Shown: positions 1 through 9,881 of the stretch, one piece after another
Layout: every line of letters starts with the position of its first letter
How positions within the stretch are numbered: position 1 is the first letter of the stretch
Source of the DNA: Spirochaetota bacterium
GTDB taxonomy: Bacteria > Spirochaetota > UBA4802 > UBA5368
DNA: 63,922 nucleotides
NCBI GenBank assembly: GCA_035477215.1
Contig: DATIKU010000042.1
Span: forward strand, 1-63,922
Direction: 5' to 3'
The notes under the pieces: generated by a model
Database searches by the model: none
What the model saw: the letters and a program-made list of their open reading frames with translations, nothing else
Told to the model about the DNA's origin: nothing
Position numbers and translations under genes: made by a program

Positions 1-3000
1 GTCCATATTGCGCCAGTCGCTGCCGTAACTCGCGCGCGTGCCGCTGGTAAGGCTGTAGCCGGCATCCTCGTTATACCCGAATCCAAAGGTCTGGCTTCCT
101 GTGAGTTTTCCGCTTCCCGAAGACTTCGTGGTATAGTCGGCGTTCCATCCCTTGAAGCCTCCCTTCTTGTCCAGTTGTAAACCCAGCCCTATGGTGCCGT
201 AATCGGTCTTTATTCCGGCATTAACCCCAATGCCGCCCTTCTGGCTGTAGCTTAAACCCAGGTTCAGTCCCGGCATAACCGTGGCGGTCACCTGGCCGCC
301 GAAACCCTCCTTCTCGCTGTACGAAAGCCCGAATCCCGCTCCGGTTTTGGTATTGTACCCGGCCCCCACGTTGTAGCCGCCTTTCTCGCTGTAGCCCACA
401 CTGGCGTTCACTCCGACGCTCTTCCCAAAGCTCATCGCTCCGCCGAAACCGCCGTCTTTGGTATAGGAGAGATCGAAACTCATCATGCCGCCCGTATACG
501 CGGAAACGAACGCCGAACCAGCAAGGGACCCAACGTTCATGGCAAGCCCCAGCGTTCCCCCCTGGTCGTATGCCTTGTTGGCGTTGATCGCCGCCTGCAT
601 TGCCATATACGCGGCTATCGTGGCGCCTCCGGTAAAGAAGCCGCCGACGACGCAGGCCGCGCCGAGCACCGAATTGGCGATGGCAAAATCGCCCTTCGCG
701 TACCACCCGCTCGCCGCAAGCGCCCGACCTTTCATGTACTCCTCGTACGCCTTCGAGAACTTCGCGCCGAGGCGGTCGGACTCGCTCCTGCTGTGCGTGG
801 TAAAGCTCCCGTCATTGCTAAAGATGCTTTCAATCTCGCGGTTAAGGTTCTCGCTCGCCAGGCGCACGTATACGTCGAGCTCGTCGGCGTCCACGTTCAT
901 GTAGCTCGCCGGGTCGGTGAAGTCGATCGTCCCCGAAAGGCCTTTAAGCGGTTTCAGCACCACCTTGTTTGTGGCGTAGTCGGCGTAGTCGGCGAAGCGG
1001 ATCGTTTTCTTCTTGTCGCCGCTGAAGAGGTTCGACTCCTTCACCACCTCGATCTTCCAGCGCCGCGCCGTCTCCTCGCGCAGAAACGGCGCCGCGAACT
1101 GGGCGCGCAGGTCCGTGTCCACGCTTTTGTACACGCTTGCGTTCGCTTCAAGAAGCTGTTTATTGAAGTTGTCGATGATCCCCTGCAGCATGTCGGTCAC
1201 GCGCAGGTTCTGCATCACGCTCATCCGATCGGCGTAGTCCTTCATTTGCTGCGCGTAGCGCGCCTCGAGCGGACCGCTTAGGTTAAGGTTCAAGAGTCCC
1301 GCGAAACCCGCCGTCACGTCGAGCGTGTTCATGGTGTTCGAGAGCACTCCTATGGAGGCCGGCGGCGCGTTCTTCAGTGCGTCGCGCACCAGCGCGTCCG
1401 CGTCGAAGCTTAGGTCCACGCCCGCCATGTTCTTGCGCCTGATCCCGTTCATGAAGCCGTCTATCCGCCGCGCCATCTCCCCGGCCGAGAGCGCCGCGAT
1501 CGCCTCCGCCGAGCCCTTCGCACTCTCAGAACGCCACCCGTCCATCGCCGCGGAGAGTGCCTTCTGCTCGTCCATCCAGGCCGCCTCGCCCGCTGTGATC
1601 GATTCGCGCGAGGATATCCGCCAGGCCGTCCACCGGTTTAACAGGCGGTTCTGCTGCGACGTCCAGTCGCGAGCGCCACGGTTCCAGATAAAGCCCACGG
1701 TCTCCATCCAGCGGTCCTTGCGCTCGTCGAACTTCGCGCGCTGCTTCGCCCACTGCTCTTCCTGGAACGCGGCGTTCTGCGTTACGAGCTCGCCCATAAT
1801 GCGCTGCTGTACGGCGCTCCCGTCGGCGCTTCGCACCATCTCCGTCACGATCGTGCGGTAGCCGTCGTAGCTTCGCTGCCGTATTTCGCCGTGGCCCGCG
1901 CCGAAGCCGCGCGCCGCCGTCATCATCGAATTATACAGCTCCTCCTCGTCGCGAAGCAGCACCGTTGTGTCGTGCGCGCCGCGTGCGATGCTCGTTTGCA
2001 CGTAGGCGCGGTAGTCGTCGCGGTAGGTTTCTCGCTTCGTGCGGTAGCTCGCGCGCATCGCGCGCGTCACCGCCTCGAGCGAGTACACGCGGTCGTACAC
2101 GGTGTGAATCTCCCCGTCGGCAAGCGTCGCGGGGTCGAGCGCCGCGCCGCTCTCGTCCTTCATTCGTACGCTCGCGTCGTCAAGCGCGTAGCTCTCCCCC
2201 GTCCTCGTGCCGTCCTGGGCGAGGATATATATCAGTTCGCCCTGTTTCTCGGCGCGCATCGCGTAACCGTCCGCGTCGAAACGCGCCTTTTCCCTTCGTA
2301 AACTCTCTATATTCACGCTCTCCGCCGTGCGCTCGTGCGTCGAGGACGTCGTCGCGTCGTACAGGTGGCCGAGGTCCTCCCCGGTCAGGCCGTAGGGCGG
2401 GTTTGCGAGCACCTTACGGATGTCCGCGAGCGAGCGCGCGTCGTCGAGGGTGCGGTACGCCGTTTCCTTCTCAACCAGTTTTTGCTTTGCTTCGAGAACG
2501 TCGGCAAGGCTATCCCCTATCGTATTCCTGGCTTTTTCGTATAATTTATTGTGTCGAATATATTTTTCATGGCGGTCATTTCGCTTGTCGCGCAGATGGT
2601 CACAGCGGACATCGCACTTTTCCACACGGCTGGCGTAGCGCCGGTAATCGTTGTAGTTACTCACCATGAGACGGTATTCACTCACCATCGTGTCGATCGT
2701 CGCGTGGTCCAGGCGCTCATGGATAGTCTCGATGTCGGCAAACGCGTCCGGCGCGATCTTCGCCTTCGCCTCGAGCACTCTGGGGTGATTCTCGCCGGCG
2801 ATGCTCGAGGCGTATGTCGCCTTTAACTTTAGATAGTCGTCGTACAGAATGAAGGCGCCCAGGTACTCATCTATCCGCCCCTCGCCCGTCCCGCTTCCCA
2901 CGATGTGCCCGAGTATCCGGTCGCGCAGGCGAAGCTCCTCCTCCGTCATCTCGAGCGCCCCGTCCACCGTGCGCTTGTTGAACGCAACGCCGTCTTTCGA

Positions 3001-6000
3001 CGCCGTGTACGCCGAAAGCGCGTCCGCGTACTCCTTCCTCGCCGCCGAGAGCTTCTCCTCCACGAGCGCGTACACCTGGGCCGTGCGCGCGTAGCTTTCA
3101 GTCTTGCGCGCGAGGTCCGCGCAAAGCGCCGAGTAGGCCGCGTTGGCGCGAAGTTGTGCGAGCGTCTCCTGGGACTCCTTTTTCGCCCTGACCGCCTCGT
3201 ACGCCGCACGCGCCTCTTCGTACTGCGCGTTCACTCGGTTGTAGACGTCCAGCGCGTCGGGCGCGGGAAGCTCCGCGTACTCGTTCACGCCGCCGCCCGG
3301 CGTGTTTCCGCTGCCCAGGCCCGGGTCGCGCGGGGACGATTCTTTAAGATAAGGCGTGTTCGCGTATTCCCACACGGCGTACGCCTTCTCGAAAGCGAGT
3401 TCGCGCTCGCGGTAGAGCGCGTAGCGCGCGGCGGTCGCGTTCATGGCGCGTATATACTCCGCGTTCGCGGCCTCGTAGCCGGCCTGGCGCGCGTCGAGCG
3501 CGGTCTTTATCGTACGGTAGGCCTCCTCGGCATTTTTATGCTGCACCGACGCCGCCCCCATGTCCCGCCTCAAATCGTCCGCGTCGCCCCCGAAAAGCCG
3601 GTATGTCTTCCCGCGGTCGATTATCCGCTCTTTGTATTTTTCGGTCGCGTATTCCATCGAGGCCAGCTCGCTGGCAAGGCCCGAAAGCGATTCGTTTCCG
3701 TACGCGCCGGCGCGGGCGATCACTCCGGAAAGGAGCTCTTCCAGGGCGTTCGCAAACGCGTACTTCCCCTCCGCGTCGCGCGCGTACGTCGCCCCGGTAT
3801 CGTACATCCCATCGGCTTTGTCAAGAAACTGCGCGATGCCGTACACCCCGTCGGCATTTGAGGGGACGACCTCCGCCCTCCCGACGCCGAAAAGCGTCCT
3901 GAGCGCCCCGGCCAGGGCGTTCGACTCTTCCACAACAAGGCTCCCCAGCATGCTTTTGCCGTTGGCCCGGTTTTCGGCTGGCATGTAGTAATACCGGTTT
4001 ACCTCCCCCGTATCCGCGTCGCGCCCGTCGATAACGTTCGCGCCGTCAACCGCCTCCACGACGATCGTCGCGTTTCCGTCCTTGTCGGTCACCTCTATCA
4101 TGTAGTTCCGGTAGCTTTCGAAAAGCTCCGGGTTTTCCTTAAGTTTAACGAGCGAACGCGCGTGCGATTCGGTGCGCTCCTTCGCCTCCGCCTCGCGCCG
4201 CGCCGCCCCGTAGAGCGCGTCAAACGACGCGGCCATCCCGCCGATCATTTCCTCGGCCATGCCCCCCAGAAGGGCCATATCGGCGGCGATCGAAGCCTCC
4301 AGACCGTACACGCCCTCGCCAAACCCGGCGCGAAGCGCGTTACCCGGTCCACCCCGCCCGCAGACATACAGGTACTTCCTGAAACCCTCCAGCCGCGCGT
4401 CCGAAAGGCCCGCCAGGTACGCGCCCGTCTCCTGCCCGTACCAGGTGTCGATCCCGCCGAGGCCCTCGATATACGCCATCAGCCGCTCCCGCACCGCCGT
4501 GTTAAGGCTCTGCGAACCGTACATCGCATCGACAAAGGAATCAAGCTCTTCCCCGCTTCGCACAAAGCCGCCGCCGGCGAACACTCCGTCGTAGTACTCG
4601 TTCGCGGCGACATACCACTGCACGTCCTCGGGAAGATAGGCCGTCGAGCGTATCGTACCCGCCAAAAAACACTCCGCGAAGTCCGCATACGATTCCCCGG
4701 CGGGCGCCGGGTTCGTCGCGGCGAATTCCGCCGCCAGGCGCGCCGCATAGGCCGCCTCACTCTCTCCGTCCAGGCGCGCGCCGGCGCCGAGGCGCGCCTC
4801 GAAATCGCGGTAGCGCGAGAACTTCTCGAAGAGCGGTTCGCTCCGGTCCGCGAAGCCGCCCGAGGCGAGAACGAGAAAGCGGTCGATCAGCGCGTAGCGC
4901 TTCAACTCGTCGTACGCGCCGGCGGCGAGAGTGCGCCCCTCGAGGTGCTCCATAAGCGTCCCCTCGAGGCTCATTTCCGCATACACCCGTTTTTCGTGCA
5001 GGATGTCAAGGTACGCCCCAAGCTCGTTCCGTTCGGTCGCGCCGTACCCCCCGGCGCGCGCCTCAATAAACTGCTCCACCGTAAAACCCCCGCCCATGGA
5101 GAGAAACTCGCTCCCCAGCGCGCGCTTCTCCATCGCGAAGCGCAGGCCGTCCATGTACACCGCGATTTCCGAAAACCCCGAGAGCGCCGCGTCGGCGCTC
5201 TCGGCGAGGTGCGCTTTTACGCCGTCGCCCAGCGACCGGTAATTGTTCGTGATGTACGCGAAAATGTCCCCGTCCGCGGAACCGCCGCCGGAAAGGCGCT
5301 CGCCGATGCCGTCGATGAAGGTAAGGACCGCGGACGCAATACCGCTCTCCCTCGTCGCTTCAGCCAGCAGGGCCTGCGGGTTCTCCTCGTCCATGTGCGT
5401 GTGCAGGTACAGGTACTCGGCGAGTTTCTCTTTCGCCGCGAGCGCCGAACGGATGATCTCACCGAGCGCGCCCGGAAGCGCCCCGCGCGCGGCATATTTT
5501 TCATCAAGGTACTCCGACAGCGCCCCGGCCACGGCGGCGAGCTTTTCGGGATCGAGCGCGTCGATACCTTCCGCCCCTACCACGAAACCCGCCCCGAGTT
5601 TCGCGTTGATATAGTTCAGCATCTCGGCCGAAAAGTCCTTTCCGGCAATCGCCGTCTCCCCCCACGGCAACGACCCGGCGTTTTGCGCCGCGAAGGCGTA
5701 CTTCCCCCGCGCCACATAGTCCCGAAGCGCGATAGCGGGCTCCACGCCCTCGATGTATCCCAGCGCCGCCATGGCGCTCCCGCCGTTGTAATACTCGCGA
5801 AGCACCGAGCGCGAGCGCTCATCGCCGCCGTCCGCCGCGGCAATGAGATTAAATGGATCAAACCCGCCGAAATCATTGTATAAATCCCGTATCGACTCGG
5901 CCGTCTCTTTTTCATAATCGACGCGCGAAGCGATCGCCTCGCGAAGCGCGCCCGCCGGATTGTCGCGCGCCCAGGCGAATGCCGCATACGCCGTTACGAA

Positions 6001-8865
6001 CGCGCGGTTCTCGCCCCCGTACACGTACACCGTCGAATCGAGCCGCCCGCGAAGGCGCTCCAGGAGATGCGCGTACCCCTCATCGTCCCCGAGCTCGTCA
6101 ACGCAGCTTCCGATCAGTTCAAAGACGGCATGGTTCAGCTCCGCCGCCGCGGCGTACGCCTCGACGTCGCGTCCGATACCGCCATCCAGATAGGCCGTTA
6201 TATCAAGATCCTTATCGCGGAGGAGCGCGAATATCCCATCATGCTTTTCATACTCCGCCCGGAGGCGCGCGTGCTCGCCGCGGAAAAAGAGCGAAAGCGC
6301 CTCGCGCGCCCCGGCCTTTTCATCACCCGAAGAGTCTTCCCATGCCGCCGCGAGGGCGGCCAGCCTGCCGTATGTTTCGTCGGCCGCGTCGCCCCACACC
6401 GCGCTCTTTCGCCCGTCGAGCGCCGCCACCCATGCCGCGAGATTGCCGTCCGTCTCCTCGCCGCCGACGACCGAACCGAAGGCCAGAAAGCTCCCCTTCG
6501 CCCCTTCCCGCGCGTAGAGCGCCTCGCCGTACAGCGCCGCGTAGTCCGCCAGGCGCTCCAGCCGCTCGGCCTCACGCGCCTTTATGTAGTACCCGAAACG
6601 CTTTTCGGACAGCTCCTTTTCCGTCCTCGCCAGGTTCTCCTCGATCTCGCGAAGCTCCTTCGCCACGAACTCCTCGTCCTCTCCGTTTTCGATCACGATG
6701 AGCGCCCGCTGAATGGCGAGCAGCGTCTCGCGCCTGCGCTCCATCGCCGCGCCGGCGACCGAAAGCTCCTTCGACAGATACTCGATGCTGTTGTGGTACG
6801 CCTCCCGCGCCCCTGCGTCGTCGTCCGCTGGCCGCGCGCCCTGAATCGCCTTCAGCCGCGCGACGATATCCGCGATGCCTCCCATTTCCGCCTCGTACGC
6901 CTCCTTCGCCCCGTCAAGCGCCGAGCGGGCCGCGTCCTTCGCCGCGATCGTCGCCTCCGCGCTCTCGCGGCTGCCTTCGGCGTACGCCTTTACGGCCTCG
7001 GCGATCTCGAGCCGGCCGCGCCAGTATTCAAGCTCCTTTTGCGCCAGCGCGTAATCGCGCTCGGGCCCTGTCATCAGGTAGGGGTCGTTCTCCCCGTCCG
7101 GGTTCGGCTCGTATTCGCCGTTCGCGTTCACCAGAAAGCCCGGGCCGTACTCTCCCCAGCCCACCATGTTCCGCTCGTGCATGTAGCGCTCGGCCTCTTC
7201 CACGGTCTCCTTGAACGCGTCGCGGATATCCCGCCAGCGAACGAGCTCGGTATGATAATAGTAATATGAGGATTTCAGCCGCGCGTCGCTATCCTCCATC
7301 ATCGTGTTCGTCCAGACGAAATCATCGAGCGTCCAGGTAAACCATACCGAAGAACTCCAGATAATTTTGACCCGGTAGCGCTCACGATACGTCCCATCCC
7401 CGTCCATGGACGCGTCGAGGAATGCAAGGGTCACATTCGCGGCTTCGCCCAGCCACGCGGAATATGCCGCAAACACCGCGTCTATCCTGCCGTCCGTATC
7501 CCTGTTGATTGCGTCTTTAACCGCGTCATTATACTCTTTGATCGCGTAATCATTTTCGTATTTCTCGCACATCTTCTCGAGCCACGCCACGCTCTCGACC
7601 GCCTCGCCGTAGGTCTTCGAGCCCGAGCCCGCCATGTCCACCAGCCCCAGCGAATGGTCCTCCCACTGCCGGTTCAGCGTCTCGATATACTGCCCGAAGT
7701 CGCTTCGCGCACTTTCTAAATTTGCCGAAAGCGCGTGCTCCTCCTCGGCCCAGCGCCCGAGGCCATCGTCGATCTCGGAGGCGATGCCGCTGCGCCACGC
7801 CTCCCTGGCACGGTATATCCCGTCGTACGCGCGCGCCCACTTCGCGTTCCCCGCGTCGAAGGCCTCCTCCGCCGCGCTCTTCCACGAGAGCATCGTGCGG
7901 TAGAGCTCCTCCTGGGCCATCTTCCAACGCCCCAGCCCCCGCGCCACCAGGCGCTCGAGCTCGGCCTTCCAGTTCTCGCCCAGCGCCGAAAAGTCGATCC
8001 CCTCGTCCCCGGGCGCGACCCCGCCCGGCTTCTTTAAAATCGCCTCCTCGTCGACGCGAATGGCCTCCTCCGTCTCGCGCACGATGCGCGCGGCGATTGC
8101 GTCGGCGCTCGCCTCCTCGCTCGCTCGCCTCAGCGAATCCGTATCGAGGTAGCGGTCGGTTATATAGGCGTTCCGCGCGCGGTACACAAGGCCGCCCCAT
8201 TCCAGGTCGAACCGCCCCCGGATTTCCTTCTCCATCCGCGCTATCTCACGTTCGTACTCCCCGCGCGCCACGCCCTCGAGCGACGCCCCCGCCAGGCGCG
8301 CGCGCTCGAGCTTTTCCTCAAACGCGCTCTCCCAGGCGGCCGTAACCGCACCGCTCCCTCCGTCGACCGTCTCGTCCCACGCGCCGAGCTCGGCCGCCCC
8401 TTCCGCCTCCTCCAGAAGCCTCCGAAGCTCGCCCCGGTCGAAGTCCGCATATAATAAATCCTGCCGCGCGGCGAACCACGCGCCCGCGGCCTTTGCCGCC
8501 TCCGCGCTCATGCCGCGCTCCCAGCTCTCGAATGCCGCGCTCCTCGAGCGTGCAAGCTCGGTCTCCAGGTTCCCGGAATCCTCTTTTTCCTTAAGGGCCC
8601 TCGCGATCGCCGCGTCGGCCTCGCGCTCCCACGCCGCCGCAAGCGCCTCCTTCCCGGAGTCGAGGATCCGCTCAAACTCCTCGCGCGACGAGGCGTCCTT
8701 CGCCTCGTCGAGGTAGCGCTCCAGGCGCGGCCGGTCGTCCTCGTGCGTGCGGAAGCGCACCTGGCCACTCCCCCCCTCTTTCGAAAAAGGCGACAGCACG
8801 AACGCGCCAACCAGCAGCATCATTAACCCCGAAGACATACCGGCGCGAAATCGATTGCGCTTCAT
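1..8865 (-). CDS. Giant secreted coiled-coil/beta-repeat protein, TIGR04388-like, partial
   Basis: One minus-strand frame is open from an ATG at 8865 to the left edge, so at least 2955 residues are present and the C-terminus is missing. The start begins MKRNRF, followed by a hydrophobic stretch to about residue 32 (MLLVGAFVLSPFS), consistent with a signal peptide. Residues about 35 to 2700 are rich in Ala, Glu, Arg and Tyr and read as long helical or coiled-coil segments. The last 150 or so visible residues change to Gly-rich repeats of about 20 residues (SYSEKEGFGG, SYSQKGGIGV) that look like beta-strands. Extreme length, this layout and the spirochaete setting match the Leptospira TIGR04388 'putative large structural protein' family; that assignment is from memory of the family. 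The ATG overlaps the TGA of the upstream gene (ATGA), so the two are probably co-translated. Function unknown; probably cell surface or periplasm. Confidence 0.82.
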   Translation of the reverse strand, partial: MKRNRFRAGMSSGLMMLLVGAFVLSPFSKEGGSGQVRFRTHEDDRPRLERYLDEAKDASSREEFERILDSGKEALAAAWEREADAAIARALKEKEDSGNLETELARSRSAAFESWERGMSAEAAKAAGAWFAARQDLLYADFDRGELRRLLEEAEGAAELGAWDETVDGGSGAVTAAWESAFEEKLERARLAGASLEGVARGEYEREIARMEKEIRGRFDLEWGGLVYRARNAYITDRYLDTDSLRRASEEASADAIAARIVRETEEAIRVDEEAILKKPGGVAPGDEGIDFSALGENWKAELERLVARGLGRWKMAQEELYRTMLSWKSAAEEAFDAGNAKWARAYDGIYRAREAWRSGIASEIDDGLGRWAEEEHALSANLESARSDFGQYIETLNRQWEDHSLGLVDMAGSGSKTYGEAVESVAWLEKMCEKYENDYAIKEYNDAVKDAINRDTDGRIDAVFAAYSAWLGEAANVTLAFLDASMDGDGTYRERYRVKIIWSSSVWFTWTLDDFVWTNTMMEDSDARLKSSYYYYHTELVRWRDIRDAFKETVEEAERYMHERNMVGWGEYGPGFLVNANGEYEPNPDGENDPYLMTGPERDYALAQKELEYWRGRLEIAEAVKAYAEGSRESAEATIAAKDAARSALDGAKEAYEAEMGGIADIVARLKAIQGARPADDDAGAREAYHNSIEYLSKELSVAGAAMERRRETLLAIQRALIVIENGEDEEFVAKELREIEENLARTEKELSEKRFGYYIKAREAERLERLADYAALYGEALYAREGAKGSFLAFGSVVGGEETDGNLAAWVAALDGRKSAVWGDAADETYGRLAALAAAWEDSSGDEKAGAREALSLFFRGEHARLRAEYEKHDGIFALLRDKDLDITAYLDGGIGRDVEAYAAAAELNHAVFELIGSCVDELGDDEGYAHLLERLRGRLDSTVYVYGGENRAFVTAYAAFAWARDNPAGALREAIASRVDYEKETAESIRDLYNDFGGFDPFNLIAAADGGDERSRSVLREYYNGGSAMAALGYIEGVEPAIALRDYVARGKYAFAAQNAGSLPWGETAIAGKDFSAEMLNYINAKLGAGFVVGAEGIDALDPEKLAAVAGALSEYLDEKYAARGALPGALGEIIRSALAAKEKLAEYLYLHTHMDEENPQALLAEATRESGIASAVLTFIDGIGERLSGGGSADGDIFAYITNNYRSLGDGVKAHLAESADAALSGFSEIAVYMDGLRFAMEKRALGSEFLSMGGGFTVEQFIEARAGGYGATERNELGAYLDILHEKRVYAEMSLEGTLMEHLEGRTLAAGAYDELKRYALIDRFLVLASGGFADRSEPLFEKFSRYRDFEARLGAGARLDGESEAAYAARLAAEFAATNPAPAGESYADFAECFLAGTIRSTAYLPEDVQWYVAANEYYDGVFAGGGFVRSGEELDSFVDAMYGSQSLNTAVRERLMAYIEGLGGIDTWYGQETGAYLAGLSDARLEGFRKYLYVCGRGGPGNALRAGFGEGVYGLEASIAADMALLGGMAEEMIGGMAASFDALYGAARREAEAKERTESHARSLVKLKENPELFESYRNYMIEVTDKDGNATIVVEAVDGANVIDGRDADTGEVNRYYYMPAENRANGKSMLGSLVVEESNALAGALRTLFGVGRAEVVPSNADGVYGIAQFLDKADGMYDTGATYARDAEGKYAFANALEELLSGVIARAGAYGNESLSGLASELASMEYATEKYKERIIDRGKTYRLFGGDADDLRRDMGAASVQHKNAEEAYRTIKTALDARQAGYEAANAEYIRAMNATAARYALYRERELAFEKAYAVWEYANTPYLKESSPRDPGLGSGNTPGGGVNEYAELPAPDALDVYNRVNAQYEEARAAYEAVRAKKESQETLAQLRANAAYSALCADLARKTESYARTAQVYALVEEKLSAARKEYADALSAYTASKDGVAFNKRTVDGALEMTEEELRLRDRILGHIVGSGTGEGRIDEYLGAFILYDDYLKLKATYASSIAGENHPRVLEAKAKIAPDAFADIETIHERLDHATIDTMVSEYRLMVSNYNDYRRYASRVEKCDVRCDHLRDKRNDRHEKYIRHNKLYEKARNTIGDSLADVLEAKQKLVEKETAYRTLDDARSLADIRKVLANPPYGLTGEDLGHLYDATTSSTHERTAESVNIESLRREKARFDADGYAMRAEKQGELIYILAQDGTRTGESYALDDASVRMKDESGAALDPATLADGEIHTVYDRVYSLEAVTRAMRASYRTKRETYRDDYRAYVQTSIARGAHDTTVLLRDEEELYNSMMTAARGFGAGHGEIRQRSYDGYRTIVTEMVRSADGSAVQQRIMGELVTQNAAFQEEQWAKQRAKFDERKDRWMETVGFIWNRGARDWTSQQNRLLNRWTAWRISSRESITAGEAAWMDEQKALSAAMDGWRSESAKGSAEAIAALSAGEMARRIDGFMNGIRRKNMAGVDLSFDADALVRDALKNAPPASIGVLSNTMNTLDVTAGFAGLLNLNLSGPLEARYAQQMKDYADRMSVMQNLRVTDMLQGIIDNFNKQLLEANASVYKSVDTDLRAQFAAPFLREETARRWKIEVVKESNLFSGDKKKTIRFADYADYATNKVVLKPLKGLSGTIDFTDPASYMNVDADELDVYVRLASENLNREIESIFSNDGSFTTHSRSESDRLGAKFSKAYEEYMKGRALAASGWYAKGDFAIANSVLGAACVVGGFFTGGATIAAYMAMQAAINANKAYDQGGTLGLAMNVGSLAGSAFVSAYTGGMMSFDLSYTKDGGFGGAMSFGKSVGVNASVGYSEKGGYNVGAGYNTKTGAGFGLSYSEKEGFGGQVTATVMPGLNLGLSYSQKGGIGVNAGIKTDYGTIGLGLQLDKKGGFKGWNADYTTKSSGSGKLTGSQTFGFGYNEDAGYSLTSGTRASYGSDWRNMD

Positions 8866-9761
8866 ACTGATACCTCGCAGAATTTCGAAGTGAGGGGCGC
8901 GCAGGGAAGTGATGGTGCGGCGATTATTTGTATGGGTATGGAAGCAGGCCGCGGATGGACGTCCCCCTTCATGGTCGTAACGCCGCGGAACATCCGAACC
9001 GGCGCACTCCCGGGCATGGCAACGCCCGGGTGGTTTTTAGGTTCTTTAAAAATTCGGGGGCTGATGGATACATTCGCGCGGGCGGACGCACGCGCAAGGG
9101 GCGGGACGGTTAACCACGCAGTAAACTCCCACGGAAGGTCCTCCCACCGGTACAGATACAACCGCCAGTAATTTACCTTGGCGCTGTCGCACCGGTAGTC
9201 GCGTATATTGATGTTCGCCGCGAGAAAGCGCGGCGGACGCGGTGTCGACGATATCCATCTCGAAGCGTCCCGTTTTCCATACGATTTACCACCCGGCGCC
9301 GCCACCGCCGGGAACGCGCTTCCCCAGCGCGCCTCACCTCCACCGGGTGCCGCCTCCAGACCGCACGGAACCGCCCCTGCGACGGCGATCGGCATATCCG
9401 CTCCGCAGAGCTCACGCTCGATCGTGCCGAGCGGGGCGATGTCGGCCGTCCCCGCGTTTACGAGCACCGCGCGCAGGTACGCGGCGGCAAGGCCCGTGCG
9501 AAGGCCAGATTCGAGCGCGGCGCGGGCAAAGCGGCGCGCGGCCCTCAGTTCGGCGAAGGCCCGGTCGTCCGAGCGGGCGTCAAGCAACAGGACTCCCCGG
9601 TGCGCGGATGTCACGCTTTCGATCACGCGCTCCCCGTGAATGCGCTGCAGGGCCGCCCGCTCCCATCCGGCAATTACCGCTTCGCCATGCGAGGCCGCGC
9701 CCGCCGAGGGAACGGCGGGCAGCGCGAAAAGAAAGCATATAATAAATAATTTGCTATACAT
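8862..9761 (-). CDS. Secreted hypothetical protein upstream of the giant gene
   Basis: The frame encodes 299 residues with a clear signal peptide (MYSKLFIICFLFALPAVPSAGA, cleavage near residue 22). A helical Ala/Arg-rich region follows, then an aromatic segment near residues 175-210 (VNYWRLYLYRWEDLPWEF). It ends on the ATG of the giant gene. I recognise no family. The reading frame is suspect in two places. Around 9210-9280 the next minus-strand frame reads VWKTGRFEMDIVDTAS, which looks more protein-like than the annotated frame there. The last 70 residues look poorly coded and cover a GC-rich hairpin at 9009-9030. Two compensating frameshifts, or a gene that really ends near 9046, are both possible. 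The N-terminal two thirds are secure; the C-terminus is not. Confidence 0.6.
   Translation of the reverse strand: MYSKLFIICFLFALPAVPSAGAASHGEAVIAGWERAALQRIHGERVIESVTSAHRGVLLLDARSDDRAFAELRAARRFARAALESGLRTGLAAAYLRAVLVNAGTADIAPLGTIERELCGADMPIAVAGAVPCGLEAAPGGGEARWGSAFPAVAAPGGKSYGKRDASRWISSTPRPPRFLAANINIRDYRCDSAKVNYWRLYLYRWEDLPWEFTAWLTVPPLARASARANVSISPRIFKEPKNHPGVAMPGSAPVRMFRGVTTMKGDVHPRPASIPIQIIAAPSLPCAPLTSKFCEVSV
9009..9038 (+). terminator. Perfect GC hairpin with T-run, plus-strand terminator shape
   Basis: CCCGGGC (9009-9015) and GCCCGGG (9024-9030) form a 7-bp stem with an 8-base loop, followed by GGTTTTT on the plus strand. It lies inside the C-terminal part of a minus-strand gene and has no obvious plus-strand gene upstream. 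It may stop antisense transcription, or it may mark the true end of the minus-strand gene near 9046. Confidence 0.4.
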
Positions 9762-9828
9762 TCATTTGACTACTGTTTTGTAATTGTGACGGTGTAATCG
9801 TATTAGGCGGTTGTCCAGAAACCTCCTT
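9762..9828 (-). promoter_or_regulatory. Strong Shine-Dalgarno and possible leader reading frame
   Basis: Upstream of the secreted-protein gene the minus strand carries a perfect AAGGAGGT (9828-9821). No ATG, GTG or TTG follows at a usual distance. A CTG at 9818 opens an 18-codon frame that stops with TGA directly before the ATG at 9761. This could be a coupled leader peptide with a rare CTG start, or a chance match. A TTGAGT/TATACT pair further upstream (about 9840-9870) has a 19-base spacer and is only a weak promoter candidate. Confidence 0.3.
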
Positions 9829-9881
9829 GAACGCAGTATACGCGTCGGACCTCGCCACCACTCAATATAGAGAATGAACCA

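Noticed and set aside
485-8345. Numerous plus-strand frames of 100 to 570 codons across the first 9 kb
   Set aside because: They are antisense shadows of the giant minus-strand gene, Arg/Pro-rich, without ribosome sites or domain likeness.
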